A stretch of DNA of 64,000 bases from Burkholderia cenocepacia (lineage in GTDB: Bacteria > Pseudomonadota > Gammaproteobacteria > Burkholderiales > Burkholderiaceae). The stretch is from NCBI RefSeq assembly GCF_014211915.1, contig NZ_CP060040.1, positions 1,612,001 to 1,676,000 on the forward strand, in the 5' to 3' direction. Under the pieces are notes generated by a model. The model saw only the letters and a list, made by a program, of their open reading frames with translations. It had not been told where the DNA came from and searched no databases. Made by a program: the position numbers and the translations under genes. Below are positions 28,514 through 38,057 of the stretch, piece after piece. The stretch's first letter is position 1, and every line of letters starts with the position of its first letter.

Positions 28514-29767
28514 ATGCCTACTCTGAAACCGACCCTTCTGAGCGCCGCGCTGGGCGGCATGCTGCTGACCGCCGCCGCGCACGCGACACCCGTCTGGATC
28601 ACGCTCGGCGACACCGCGTTCCGCCAGCTTCAACGCATCGATGCGTCCGCAACCGCGCAATACAGCACGAGCGTCGATGCCGGCAAGGCGGCCGACGGCG
28701 CCGCGCGCCGCGAAACCGTTCACGTCGTCGAGATCGACGATGCGCGGCTCGGCGAGCTGGCCCACGCGGTCCACCACACGCGCGGCCACGGGCCCGGCTA
28801 CGTCGTTCACGATTCGTTCGACGACGCGCGGCAGGCACTGCAACCGTTGCCGGCGACGCTCGCGAAACAGGCCGCCGCTCCCGCGTACACGGTGTCGAAC
28901 GTGCCGCAGATCGGCACGTGGGTCCAGCAACTGCAGGCCAGCAACATCGTCGGTACGATCACGTCGCTGTCCGGTTTCACGAACCGCTACTACACGACGT
29001 CGCACGGCGTCGCCGCATCCGACTGGCTCGCGCTGCAATGGAAGCAGCTGGCGGGTTCGCGTGCCGACATCGCCGTCGAACAGTTCGCACATACGGGTTT
29101 TCCGCAGAAATCCGTGGTCCTGACGATCCGCGGCAGCGATCCGGCCGCGGGCACCGTCGTGCTCGGTGGGCACCTCGATTCGACCGTCGGCCGCACGACG
29201 GAGAACACGCGCTCGCCCGGCGCCGACGACGATGCGTCGGGCATCGCCAGCCTCACCGAGGCGCTGCGCGTGCTGCTCGCGAACGACTACCGGCCGAAAC
29301 GGACCATCAAGTTCGTCGGGTATGCGGCCGAGGAAGCCGGCCTGCTGGGTTCGAAGGCGATCGCGAAGCAGTTCCGCGCGCAGAATGCGAACGTGGTCGG
29401 CGTGCTGCAGCTCGACATGACGAACTACAAGGGCGATCCGAAGGATATCTACCTGATCACCGACTACACGAGCGCGGCGCAGAACACCTACGTGAAGAAT
29501 CTGGCTGCGACCTACCTGCCGGAGCTTGCGATCGGCACGTCGCAGTGCGGGTATGCGTGCTCGGACCACGCGTCGTGGAATGCGCAGGGGTATCCGGCAT
29601 CGTTCCCGTTCGAGGCCGACCAGAACGACAGCCCGTACATCCACACGGTGAACGACACGCTGGAGAACTCGGATCGACAGGCCAACCATGCACTGAAGTT
29701 CGGCAAGCTGGCGCTGGCCTATGCGGTCGATCTCGGCGGCATTGCCGGCGCGACGGTCAAGCACTGA
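28514..29767 (+). CDS. Secreted M28-family leucyl aminopeptidase
   Basis: A 417-residue exported aminopeptidase. Signal peptide to about residue 25 (AAAHA), N-terminal pro-region, then the catalytic domain with the two-zinc set in order: H220 in GGHLDS, D239 in GADDDASG, E273/E274 in AAEEAGLLGS, D301 in LDMTNYKG and H377 in YIHTVND. C345 and C349 (QCGYACSDH) match the disulfide of Vibrio/Aeromonas aminopeptidase. It lies 79 bases after the metalloprotease and probably shares its transcript. Together they would digest extracellular proteins to free amino acids. Confidence 0.87.
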   Translation: MPTLKPTLLSAALGGMLLTAAAHATPVWITLGDTAFRQLQRIDASATAQYSTSVDAGKAADGAARRETVHVVEIDDARLGELAHAVHHTRGHGPGYVVHDSFDDARQALQPLPATLAKQAAAPAYTVSNVPQIGTWVQQLQASNIVGTITSLSGFTNRYYTTSHGVAASDWLALQWKQLAGSRADIAVEQFAHTGFPQKSVVLTIRGSDPAAGTVVLGGHLDSTVGRTTENTRSPGADDDASGIASLTEALRVLLANDYRPKRTIKFVGYAAEEAGLLGSKAIAKQFRAQNANVVGVLQLDMTNYKGDPKDIYLITDYTSAAQNTYVKNLAATYLPELAIGTSQCGYACSDHASWNAQGYPASFPFEADQNDSPYIHTVNDTLENSDRQANHALKFGKLALAYAVDLGGIAGATVKH

Positions 29768-29899
29768 GCGCTCTTCATCGAGCGATTGTCGCGTTCGGCG
29801 ACGAAACGGGCGTTCACCCGCACGGGTGCGCCCGTTCGAATACGTTGTCTCCGGCCGGCTAGAATCGTCGTTCGACCACTCGCTACACGCCTGCCCATC

Positions 29900-30262
29900 A
29901 TGACCGAACCCACTCGCTCCATCGACGACCTGTCGCCCGCCCGCGTCACGACCGCGTTCGACCTGCCCGGCCATACGACCGTTCACTCGCTCGGCGTCGC
30001 ACAGGGCATCGTCGTGCGCTCGCGCTCGATCGTCGGCTCGTTCGGCGCGTCGCTGCAGACGATCTTCGGCGGCAACATCACGCTCTATACGTCGCTGTGC
30101 GAGAAGGCGCGCGAGCAGGCGTTCGACAAGATGCTCGCCGATGCGCGCAAGCTCGGTGCGAATGCGATCGTCGCGATGCGCTACGACTCGACCGAGATCG
30201 GCTCGGGCGTGACCGAAGTCATCTGCTACGGCACCGCCGTGCGCGTGACGCAGGACGCGTGA
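29900..30262 (+). CDS. YbjQ/UPF0145 family protein
   Basis: A 120-residue small protein of the YbjQ (DUF74) family, which forms cyclic pentamers of unknown function. The signature is clear: [39 protein letters not shown] and [18 protein letters not shown], read in part. The start ATG at 29900 has only a weak ribosome-binding site. It is a single gene convergent with the MFS gene; the two stop codons are 13 bases apart and I see no strong terminator between them. Confidence 0.86.
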   Translation: MTEPTRSIDDLSPARVTTAFDLPGHTTVHSLGVAQGIVVRSRSIVGSFGASLQTIFGGNITLYTSLCEKAREQAFDKMLADARKLGANAIVAMRYDSTEIGSGVTEVICYGTAVRVTQDA

Positions 30263-30275
30263 CGTGTGATGCGCG

Positions 30276-31514
30276 TCACGCGTCGCGTTCGAGCGACTTC
30301 ATGTTCGTGAGCTGCGGAAAGAGCCGCATCCACGCCAGCGCGACGGCGACCGTCGCCGCGCCGCCGACGACGATCGCGGCCGGCGCGCCCCACCACGCAG
30401 CCGTCACGCCCGATTCGAATTCGCCGAGCTGGTTCGACGTGCCGATGAACAGCGAGTTGACCGCGCTCACGCGGCCGAGCATGTCGTCGGGTGTGCGCAG
30501 TTGCACGAGCGACAGGCGCACCACGACGCTGATCACGTCCGATGCGCCGAGCGCGGCCAATGCCACGAGCGACAACGCGAAGTGCCGCGACAACCCGAAC
30601 ACGATCGTCGCGATGCCGAACGCGATCACGCCGCCGAACATCGCGCGGCCCGGCCGCCCCTTCAACGGAAAACGCGTGAGCCACAGCGTGCCCGCGAGTG
30701 CGCCGACCGCCGGCGCCGCGCGCAGCGCCCCGAGCCCCCACGGGCCGACCTGAAGGATGTCGCGCGCATAGATCGGCAGCAGCGCGGTCGCGCCGCCGAA
30801 CAGCACCGCGAACAGGTCGAGCGACAGCGCGCCGAGAATCGCCGGCTCGCGCCGGATGAACGCGATGCCCGAGAACACCGAGCGCAGCGTGACCGGCTCG
30901 CGGGCGGGCGGCGCGCTGCGCAGCGGAATCGTGCCGCTCAGCATCGCCGCGACCGCGAATGCCGCGACGCTCGTGCCGAACGCGACGGGTGCGCCGACAC
31001 CATAGAGCAAGCCGCCGAACGCGGGCCCGAGGATTTGCGCGGCCTGGTTCGCCGACGTCGACAGCGCGGTCGCGCGCGGCAGGTCGGTGCGCGGCACGAC
31101 GGCCGGCAACAGCGACGACACCGACGGCGACTCGAACGCACGCGCCGTGCCGACGATCGCCGCGAGCGCATACACGGCCGGCGCGGCCAGCCACCCTTGC
31201 ACCGCGCCGAGCAGGAACACGCCGGCGGCCAGTGCCTCGACGCTCTGGCAGATCGTCGCGATGCGCCGGCGGTCGTAGCGGTCGGCCACCTGCCCGACGA
31301 CGAGCGTCAGCGCGAACATCGGCACGAACTGCGCGAGGCCGACGAGACCGAGTGCGAACGCGCTGTGCGTGAGCGCATACACGTACCAGCCGATCGCGAC
31401 CGACAGGATCTGAAAGGCCAGCGACGACATCACGCGCGCGCCCCAGAAACGCTGGAACGGCGCGTGGCGAAACAGGTTGGCGGGTAACGGGGATAACGGA
31501 CTGGAATCGGGCAC
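30276..31514 (-). CDS. MFS transporter (EntS-like exporter family)
   Basis: A 412-residue, 12-helix major facilitator. It opens with NLFRHAPFQRFWGARVMSSLAFQILSVAIGWYVY read in parts, and the loop-2 motif VGQVADRYDRRRIATIC fits family motif A. The second half begins around residue 215 (EPAILGALSLDLFAVLFGG). The family contains siderophore and drug exporters; the substrate here is unknown. The start is uncertain: I use the GTG at 31514, but no good ribosome-binding site precedes it. Single gene, convergent with ybjQ. Confidence 0.8.
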   Translation of the reverse strand: MPDSSPLSPLPANLFRHAPFQRFWGARVMSSLAFQILSVAIGWYVYALTHSAFALGLVGLAQFVPMFALTLVVGQVADRYDRRRIATICQSVEALAAGVFLLGAVQGWLAAPAVYALAAIVGTARAFESPSVSSLLPAVVPRTDLPRATALSTSANQAAQILGPAFGGLLYGVGAPVAFGTSVAAFAVAAMLSGTIPLRSAPPAREPVTLRSVFSGIAFIRREPAILGALSLDLFAVLFGGATALLPIYARDILQVGPWGLGALRAAPAVGALAGTLWLTRFPLKGRPGRAMFGGVIAFGIATIVFGLSRHFALSLVALAALGASDVISVVVRLSLVQLRTPDDMLGRVSAVNSLFIGTSNQLGEFESGVTAAWWGAPAAIVVGGAATVAVALAWMRLFPQLTNMKSLERDA

Positions 31515-31691
31515 GGGGTGGTCATCGGGTTCTCGGCGGTCGGCGGTGCGCACCGCAGCCGTTCGGGAAAACGACGACGCACGCGGGTGCGTGCGGCAAC
31601 GGTGCGGACGCGGCCAAATCGCGATGATATGCCAACCGCCGAAAACCGGCCGACCGCCGGCCCCGAGCGCCATCGAGCCGGCGCATCGCAC

Positions 31692-31720
31692 AAAAAAAAG
31701 CGCGAACCGCGGTTCGCGCC
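31692..31720 (-). terminator. Rho-independent terminator of the porin gene
   Basis: On the minus strand, GCGCGAACC pairs with GGTTCGCGC around a two-base centre and is followed by eight T residues. It lies about 45 bases after the porin stop codon. Confidence 0.88.
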
Positions 31721-31765
31721 AAAGAGAGACCTCGCTGAAGACGTCACACCATCCCGCCACTCCGC

Positions 31766-32905
31766 TCAGAACGAATGCCGCATCCCGATCCGCACGTCGG
31801 CCTGCGTCTGCGTCGTCGACGGCGTGAAGCTGTAGCCGACCACCGCATCGACGCCCTGCGACGCGCGCAGGTAATCGCCGGAGATGTAGATGTCGGTACG
31901 CTTCGACAGCAGGTAATGCAGGCCCGCCGTGCCCTGGTTCCAGTGATGGCCTTCGAAGCGCGTGTGCTGGTAGCCCGCGATGAAGCTCAGCGCCGGCGTG
32001 AACTGGTACAGGCCGCCGCCTTCGTACACCTGCATGTGCGACGACTGGCCGAAGCCCTTGATCGTCGTGTACGAGTAGTTGGCGTCGAGCGTCAGCTTGC
32101 CGATCGTGTAGCTCGTGCCGATGCCGAACGTGCCCTGGCTGTCGACGTCCATCGGCGTGTTCGCGAACAGGTCGGTGCGCGCGCCGGTCGCCGGATCGAC
32201 GGTGACCGTCTGCTGGCCGAGGAACGTGTGCGTGCCGATCATCGCGTACGGGTCGAACGCGTAGATGCCGTGCGGGTTGTTCAGGCGCGTGTACGCGGCG
32301 CCGATCGAGAAGTCGCCCTTCGTGAAGCTCGCGCCCGCGCTCCATGCGCTGTCGCGATGGAAATTGCCCGCGACGTTACCGAACGAGTACATCGCGCCGA
32401 ACTTGAAGCCGTTCAGGTCGTTCGACAGGAACTTCACCGAGTTCGGCAGGCGGTCGCCGTTGAAGCGGTCGAAGTCGCCCTGGTGGATCGCATAGCCGCT
32501 GCCCCACGCCGAGATGTTGTAGATCGATACGAGTTCGTTCGTGATGTCGAGCTGGTTGCCGAACGACAGCGTGCCCCAGTCGTTCTGCAGCCCGACATAC
32601 GCCTGCCGGCCGAATTCCGCGCCGCCGAAGCCGAGTTGCCCGTTGCCGAGACGGAAGCCGCTCTCGAGCGTGAACACGGCCTTCAGGCCGCCGCCCAGGT
32701 CTTCGGTGCCCTTGAGGCCGAAGCGGTTCCCGTAGGCGACGCCGTCGTCGAACTTGACCACGTGCGAACCGCCCGTGTTGTTCACGTACGTGATACCCGC
32801 GTCGAGAATCCCGTACAGCGTCACGCTGCTTTGCGCATGTCCGACGGCGGGAATACAGGCCGCGCATGCAAGCGCGGCGGCTACGGCAACTTTCGTATGC
32901 TTCAT
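31766..32905 (-). CDS. Gram-negative (OmpC-type) porin
   Basis: A 379-residue outer-membrane trimeric porin of the Burkholderia/Neisseria class. The signal peptide ends at about residue 24 (AVGHA). The first strand is SSVTLYGILDAGITYV, followed by the loop RFGLKGTEDLGGGLKAVFTLESGF in parts. The protein ends in the outer-membrane insertion motif GMRHSF with terminal phenylalanine. It is a single-gene unit with its own terminator, and a possible sigma-54-like element lies about 115 bases upstream. Confidence 0.88.
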   Translation of the reverse strand: MKHTKVAVAAALACAACIPAVGHAQSSVTLYGILDAGITYVNNTGGSHVVKFDDGVAYGNRFGLKGTEDLGGGLKAVFTLESGFRLGNGQLGFGGAEFGRQAYVGLQNDWGTLSFGNQLDITNELVSIYNISAWGSGYAIHQGDFDRFNGDRLPNSVKFLSNDLNGFKFGAMYSFGNVAGNFHRDSAWSAGASFTKGDFSIGAAYTRLNNPHGIYAFDPYAMIGTHTFLGQQTVTVDPATGARTDLFANTPMDVDSQGTFGIGTSYTIGKLTLDANYSYTTIKGFGQSSHMQVYEGGGLYQFTPALSFIAGYQHTRFEGHHWNQGTAGLHYLLSKRTDIYISGDYLRASQGVDAVVGYSFTPSTTQTQADVRIGMRHSF

Positions 32906-33019
32906 TATCGACCACCCTCCCTGAACCGTTCGATGGATAGAATCTGGTCCCGACGCGTGCCGCGATGCGCCGGTGGATTCGAATTCAGACCGCCCCGCTG
33001 GCTTCGGTATTTCGTTTTC

Positions 33020-33035
33020 CGCAATAACGCAGCCA
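33020..33035 (-). promoter_or_regulatory. Possible sigma-54 type -24/-12 element upstream of the porin gene
   Basis: The minus strand reads TGGC-N7-TTGC, keeping the invariant GG and GC at the required 10-base separation but lacking the ACG after TGGC. Such partial matches also arise by chance. Confidence 0.25.
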
Positions 33036-33165
33036 TTGGCGAAAAATACAAACCCATATTTCAGGTCACCCGTCTGAAGGCGACACTAAATGGTCGCCAT
33101 GCGACGGATCGGGAAAACACGTAGACGGGCGGCACGGTAAACATCGGCCGCCCGGAGGGAGGGAA

Positions 33166-34131
33166 TCAGCGGCCGTCGAGGGCCGAGCGCACGGCCGGCA
33201 GGCCCGGTGCGCCGGCCGCCGTCGTCACGCCGTCGAGCCAGCCGGCGACCAGCGCCGGCTCGGCCTTCAGCGCATGTTGCGCCGCGAGCGCGGGCGAGAT
33301 CTTGTTGTCGAGCATGTCGGCGATCATCCGGTTCTCGACGTCGACGGAGAACGTCATCTGCCGGAACAGCCGCGCGAGATTCGTGCACTGGCCGGCGAAC
33401 CCGGCACGCGCGACCGTGTTGACCGTCGCGCCGCCGTAGTTCGGGCCGAAGTACGCATCCCCGCCCGACAGATACGTCAGATGAAACTTCGTGTTCATCA
33501 GATGCGGCTCCCACGCGAGAAACACGATCCAGCGCTTGTCGCGCACCGCGCGCTCGACCTGCGTGAGCATGCCCGTCTCGCTCGATTCGACGAGCGACCA
33601 GTTCGCGGCCCCCAGTACGTGGTCGGACAGCATCCGCTTGATGTTCTGGTTCGCGGGCGCGCCGGGCTCGATCCCGTAGATCTTGCCACCGAAGCGGTCC
33701 GCGTAGCGCGCGAGATCGGCGAACGTGTGCACGCCGGCCGCGGCCACGTAGTCGGGCACCGCGAGCGTGAATTTCGCACCACTCAGGTTCGCATGCAGCA
33801 CGTCGATCGATTTCTCGTCGACGAACGGCTTCACGAGCGGCGCCTGCGCGGGCATCCAGTTGCCGAGGAACACGTCGACCTGCCCTTTCTTCAACCCCTG
33901 GTACGTGATCGGCACCGACAGGTTCGCCACGTCCTGCCGGTAGCCGAGCGCCTTCAGCACGACGCCCGCCATCGCGTTCGTCGCGTCGATGTCGGTCCAG
34001 CCGGGCGCCGCCATCTTCACGGCGTCGCACGTCTGCGGATCGGCGGCATGCGCCGGCTGCGCCGCCACGCACGCGGCGGCGGCAAGCGCCGCGCCGATCC
34101 TTCGGATTGCTGCATTGCATTGCCGTTTCAT
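33166..34131 (-). CDS. Choline-type ABC substrate-binding protein (ChoX/BetX-like)
   Basis: A 321-residue periplasmic binding protein. Signal peptide to about residue 29 (QPAHA). The mature part has CDAVKMAAPGWTDIDATN and aromatic-cage candidates in FLGNWMPAQ and FLAWEPHLMNTK, closely parallel to the CaiX-like protein at 15330. It follows the choline sulfatase gene by 45 bases. No permease or ATPase gene is near. The context suggests choline or choline-O-sulfate as ligand. Confidence 0.84.
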   Translation of the reverse strand: MKRQCNAAIRRIGAALAAAACVAAQPAHAADPQTCDAVKMAAPGWTDIDATNAMAGVVLKALGYRQDVANLSVPITYQGLKKGQVDVFLGNWMPAQAPLVKPFVDEKSIDVLHANLSGAKFTLAVPDYVAAAGVHTFADLARYADRFGGKIYGIEPGAPANQNIKRMLSDHVLGAANWSLVESSETGMLTQVERAVRDKRWIVFLAWEPHLMNTKFHLTYLSGGDAYFGPNYGGATVNTVARAGFAGQCTNLARLFRQMTFSVDVENRMIADMLDNKISPALAAQHALKAEPALVAGWLDGVTTAAGAPGLPAVRSALDGR

Positions 34132-34176
34132 CGTCCGCTTCCTCCGTCGTTCATGAATGTTCGCACCGTCGGACGC

Positions 34177-35712
34177 TCAGCGCCCGACGCGCGGAAAACG
34201 CGCCATCGCCTCGAGCGTGTCGAGTTCGATGTGATTGCGCATGTAGCGCTGGCTCGCGTCGGTGAACGGCTGCCAGTCCCACGCGTGGATGCGGCCCTGG
34301 GTCGTCGCCGCGTAATGGAAGCGTCGGCGCCGCTGGCTCGCGCGCACCTGCCGGTCCAGTTCGGGCAGGTTCCAGCGCTGCGCGGCCTCCGCGCGGAACG
34401 CGGCGAGCACGTCGGCGGCTTCCGGCTGCCCGGCCAGGTTCGTCAACTCGCGCGGGTCGTCCGACAGGTTGTAGAGCTGGTCGGGATCGGCCGGGCAATG
34501 CACGTATTTCCAGTCGCCGCGCCGGATCATCACGACCGGCGCAAGCGCGCCTTCCGCGAGGTATTCGCCGAGCGCGACATCGTGCGCGGGCGTGCCGTGC
34601 AGGTGCGGCACGAGGCTCGCGCCATCGACCGGGTCCGGCCAGCCGCCGGCGGGCGTGGCGCCGGCCAGCTCGACGAGCGTCGGCAGCAGGTCGACGTGCG
34701 ACACGGGCCCGCGCACCCGCGCGGCGCCGAAGCGGCCCGGCGCATGCACGATCAGCGGCACGCGGCAGCCGCCTTCGAAGAACGTCATCTTGTACCAGAG
34801 CCCGCGTTCGCCCAGCATGTCGCCGTGGTCGGACGTGACGATCACGATCGTGTCGTCGGCGAACCCGCATTGCTCGAGCGCGGCCAGCACGCTGCCGAAC
34901 TGCGTGTCGACGTAGGACGTCGCGCCGTAATACGCGCGGCGGGCGGCGCGGATCTGCGCGTCGGTCGGCGGCGTGCGGTCGTTCTCGCAGACGAAGCGCA
35001 GCCGCTGCGAATGCGGATCGCTTTCGGCCGCATCGAGCCGCACGGCCGGCATGTCGATGTCTTCGTCGCGGTACAGATCCCAGTATTCGCGCGTGATCGC
35101 ATACGGGTCGTGCGGATGGGTCAGCGACACGACCATGCAGAACGGCCGCGCATCGTGCCCGGCCGCACGCTCGCGCGCGACGTCGTACAGCTTCTGTTTC
35201 GCGGCGAACGTCACTTCGTCGTCGAAGTCGAGCTGGTTCGTGCGCACGCACGGGCCGGCATCGAGCACCGAGCTCATGTTGTGATACCAGCTCGGCCGCT
35301 CGGTCGGCTGGTCCCAGTCCGGCACCCAGCCGAAATCGGCCGGATAGATGTCGGTCGTGAGGCGCTCCTCGAAGCCGTGCAACTGGTCGGGCCCGCAGAA
35401 ATGCATCTTGCCGGACAGCATCGTCCGGTAGCCGCCCGCGCGCAGGTAGTGTGCGAACGTCAGCGTTTGCGCCGGCAATTCGGCGGCGTTATCGTAGGCG
35501 CCGATCCCCGACGGCAGCTTGCCGGTCAGCAGCGAGAAGCGCGACGGCGCGCACAGCGGGCTCGCGCAGTACGCGGCGTCGAACACCACGCCCTCGGCGG
35601 CGAGCCGGTCGAGCGTCGGCGTACGGGCGACGCGGTTGCCGTAGGCCGGCAGCGCGAACGGCGTGAGCTGGTCGGCCATCAGGATCAGGATGTTGGGTGT
35701 CGGGTTCGTCAT
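34177..35712 (-). CDS. betC: Choline sulfatase
   Basis: A 511-residue type I sulfatase hydrolysing choline-O-sulfate to choline and sulfate. The metal site begins NILILMADQL. The formylglycine signature CAPSR has its cysteine at residue 54, followed by SLLTGK. Further ligands are in SDHGDMLGERGLWYK and KMHFCGPDQLHGFEERL. The C-terminal ending RGRIHAWDWQPFTDASQRYMRNH-type stretch is typical of BetC. The length fits. It is divergent from a LysR regulator and followed by a binding-protein gene, the known choline-sulfate module. The product feeds the betaine pathway further along. Confidence 0.9.
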   Translation of the reverse strand: MTNPTPNILILMADQLTPFALPAYGNRVARTPTLDRLAAEGVVFDAAYCASPLCAPSRFSLLTGKLPSGIGAYDNAAELPAQTLTFAHYLRAGGYRTMLSGKMHFCGPDQLHGFEERLTTDIYPADFGWVPDWDQPTERPSWYHNMSSVLDAGPCVRTNQLDFDDEVTFAAKQKLYDVARERAAGHDARPFCMVVSLTHPHDPYAITREYWDLYRDEDIDMPAVRLDAAESDPHSQRLRFVCENDRTPPTDAQIRAARRAYYGATSYVDTQFGSVLAALEQCGFADDTIVIVTSDHGDMLGERGLWYKMTFFEGGCRVPLIVHAPGRFGAARVRGPVSHVDLLPTLVELAGATPAGGWPDPVDGASLVPHLHGTPAHDVALGEYLAEGALAPVVMIRRGDWKYVHCPADPDQLYNLSDDPRELTNLAGQPEAADVLAAFRAEAAQRWNLPELDRQVRASQRRRRFHYAATTQGRIHAWDWQPFTDASQRYMRNHIELDTLEAMARFPRVGR

Positions 35713-35952
35713 CGGCGATCGTGGGGAAAGCGGTGTTCGAATGGAACGACGCGCCGCCTTGGCAGCGAGACGTCCGGCATGACGGAGGCGGTCCGCAGAA
35801 ACTGCCGCGCGCACGGGCCGCGCTGGCTAGAATTGCCGAATGCATTGCGCGGCGGCGCGCGAAGCGCATGTGCCGTACCGTCCGCTGCACTATCGCCCGC
35901 CCGAATTCACGCGGGTAGGCGTCCGGCCCTTATGGGGCCATTAGAGGGACTT

Positions 35953-36858
35953 ATGTCGAAACCCGAACCGTTACCGTCGATGCAGGCGCTGCGCGCGTTC
36001 GAATCGGCTGCCCGGCTGGCGAGCTTCACGGCCGCCGCGCGCGAGCTCGGCTCGACGCAGCCGGCCGTGAGCCAGCAGGTGTTCCAGCTCGAAGCCGAAC
36101 TCGGCGTGCCGCTGTTCGAACGCAGCCCGCGCGGCGTCACGCTGACGGCCGACGGCCAGTGCCTGTACGAAGCCGTGCGGCTGAGCCTCGACACGCTGCG
36201 CGGCGCAACCGCGACGTTGCGCGCGCGCCGCGAGCACGGCGCACTCACGATCGTCACCGACTTCGGTTTCGCGACCTACTGGCTGATGCCGCGCCTGGCC
36301 GGGCTGAAACGCGTGATGCCGGACGTCGACGTGCGCGTCGTCACGTCACAGGATTACGACGCGCAACGCGACCACGGCGACATCGCGGTCCTGTTCGGCG
36401 ACGGCCACTGGCCGTCGTGCACGGCCGCGCGGCTGTTTCCGGAATCCGTCACGCCCGTCTGCTCGCCCGCGTTCCGCGATGCGCACCGGGGCGTCGCGCG
36501 GGCCGAGCACCTGCTCGCGCTGCCGCTGCTGCACGTACAGCCGACGCGCCCCGAGCGCTGGCTGTCGTGGTCGGGCTGGTTCGACGCGCACGGGCTCGAA
36601 TCGCCGGCCGCCACCCGCGGCGTGACCTTCAACAGCTATGCGCTCGTGATCCATGCGGCGCTGCTCGGCGAAGGCGTCGCGCTCGGCTGGGCGCCGCTCG
36701 TCGACGAACTCGTCGCGGCCGGCCAGCTCGTGAAGCTGGTCGATGCGCCCGTCGTCACGTCGCGCGGCTACTTCCTGGTGCGCCCGCCACAGCGGCCCGA
36801 GCCGGACGCGACCCACGTGTTCCGGCGCTGGCTGCTCGACGCGTGCGCGGCGGCCTGA
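35953..36858 (+). CDS. LysR-family regulator of choline sulfate utilisation
   Basis: A 301-residue LysR protein of the GcvA-like subgroup. The helix-turn-helix spans residues 8-67 (MQALRAFESAARLASFTAAAREL, QPAVSQQVFQLEAELG). The effector domain begins near residue 92 (GALTIVTDFGFATYWLMPRL). I choose the ATG at 35953 with GAGGGA just upstream; another in-frame ATG lies seven codons earlier. Divergent orientation with betC over a 240-base region suggests it activates the choline sulfatase and binding-protein genes. Confidence 0.86.
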   Translation: MSKPEPLPSMQALRAFESAARLASFTAAARELGSTQPAVSQQVFQLEAELGVPLFERSPRGVTLTADGQCLYEAVRLSLDTLRGATATLRARREHGALTIVTDFGFATYWLMPRLAGLKRVMPDVDVRVVTSQDYDAQRDHGDIAVLFGDGHWPSCTAARLFPESVTPVCSPAFRDAHRGVARAEHLLALPLLHVQPTRPERWLSWSGWFDAHGLESPAATRGVTFNSYALVIHAALLGEGVALGWAPLVDELVAAGQLVKLVDAPVVTSRGYFLVRPPQRPEPDATHVFRRWLLDACAAA

Positions 36859-37062
36859 CGCAGCACGCGCCTTCGCGTCCGTTCCGCTTCTCCGCGCCCC
36901 TTCCTCGCTCCCGCCCGCTGGCGCACCGATACCAGCCACACGGCGCGTTGGTTCTATCCGCGCCGAAATCGTCCTGATTTACTTGAGCCTCCCGCTACCC
37001 GCGCGGCGCGGCGCTGTCGTGCGCCGCCGCGCGGCCGTGCGCCCTGCCATCCGAGGAGTCTC

Positions 37063-37947
37063 ATGACCGCCGAGCACCGCCCCGATCAATTCGTCCTGAC
37101 ACTGTCGTGCCCGAGCGCGGCCGGTCAGGTCGCCGCCGTCGTCGGCTTTCTCGATCGCCATCGCTGCTACGTCGATGCGCTGAACGTGTTCGACGACGAT
37201 CTCAGCAACCGCTTCTTCGTGCGCTGCGTCTTTCATCCGACGGATGAAACGCTGCAGATCGACGCGCTGCGCCAGGAATTCGCGCCAATCGCGGCCGGAC
37301 TCGGCGGCCACGATGGCGACAACCAGTGGGCGATCCACGACGTCAATGCACGGCCGAAGGTGCTGATCATGGTGTCGAAGCTCGAGCACTGCCTCGCGGA
37401 TCTGCTGTTCCGCTGGCGCATGGGCGAGCTGAAGATGGACATCGTCGGCATCGTGTCGAACCATCCCGATTTCGAGCCGCTCGCCGCGCAGCACGGGCTG
37501 TCGTTCCGCCACTTCCCGATCACGGCCGACACCAAGGCGCAGCAGGAAGCGCAATGGCTCGACTTCTTCGAATCGAGCGGCGCGGAGCTCGTGATCCTCG
37601 CGCGCTACATGCAGGTGCTGTCGCAGGAGACAAGCGCGAAGCTCGCGAACCGCGCGATCAACATCCATCACTCGTTCCTGCCCGGCTTCAAGGGCGCGAA
37701 GCCGTATCACCAGGCGCATGCGCGCGGCGTGAAGCTGATCGGCGCGACCGCGCACTTCGTGACCGACGATCTCGACGAAGGCCCGATCATCGAGCAAGTC
37801 GTCGAACGCGTCGATCATGCGCTGCGGCCGGAGCAGTTGCTCGCGGTGGGGCGCGACGTCGAAAGCCTCACGCTCGCGCGGGCGGTGAAGGCGTTCATCG
37901 AGCGGCGGGTATTTTTGAACGGCGACCGGACGGTGGTGTTTCCGTAA
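37063..37947 (+). CDS. purU: Formyltetrahydrofolate deformylase
   Basis: A 294-residue enzyme that hydrolyses 10-formyl-THF to formate and THF. An N-terminal ACT domain (residues 8-90) is followed by the formyltransferase-like domain. The active-site signatures are NIHHSFLPGFKGAKPYHQAH in part and the aspartate loop TDDLDEGPIIEQ. In betaine degradation such enzymes balance the one-carbon units released by demethylation; a purU paralogue sits with the sarcosine oxidase genes in Pseudomonas. GAGG lies before the ATG. It has its own terminator. Confidence 0.9.
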   Translation: MTAEHRPDQFVLTLSCPSAAGQVAAVVGFLDRHRCYVDALNVFDDDLSNRFFVRCVFHPTDETLQIDALRQEFAPIAAGLGGHDGDNQWAIHDVNARPKVLIMVSKLEHCLADLLFRWRMGELKMDIVGIVSNHPDFEPLAAQHGLSFRHFPITADTKAQQEAQWLDFFESSGAELVILARYMQVLSQETSAKLANRAINIHHSFLPGFKGAKPYHQAHARGVKLIGATAHFVTDDLDEGPIIEQVVERVDHALRPEQLLAVGRDVESLTLARAVKAFIERRVFLNGDRTVVFP

Positions 37948-37985
37948 GCGGGCGGCGGCCGCACCCGAACGCGGCGGAAACGAAC

Positions 37986-38023
37986 AAGGCCCAACCGGCG
38001 TGTCACCGGCTGGGCCTTTTTGT
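37986..38023 (+). terminator. Rho-independent terminator after purU
   Basis: AAGGCCCAACCGG pairs with CCGGCTGGGCCTT (one mismatch) around a short loop and is followed by TTTTT. The AAGG side also gives an A-run, so it may act weakly for the convergent permease gene as well. Confidence 0.8.
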
Positions 38024-38057
38024 CGTCGTGCGACGGCGGCGCGCCCGCCTTACCGCA

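Noticed and set aside
33274..35952. A long N-terminal extension of the LysR regulator at 35953 over betC and the binding-protein gene
   Set aside because: The extension is antisense to betC and the ChoX-like gene and has shadow composition; the LysR domain begins normally at MSKPEPLPSMQALRAFE.
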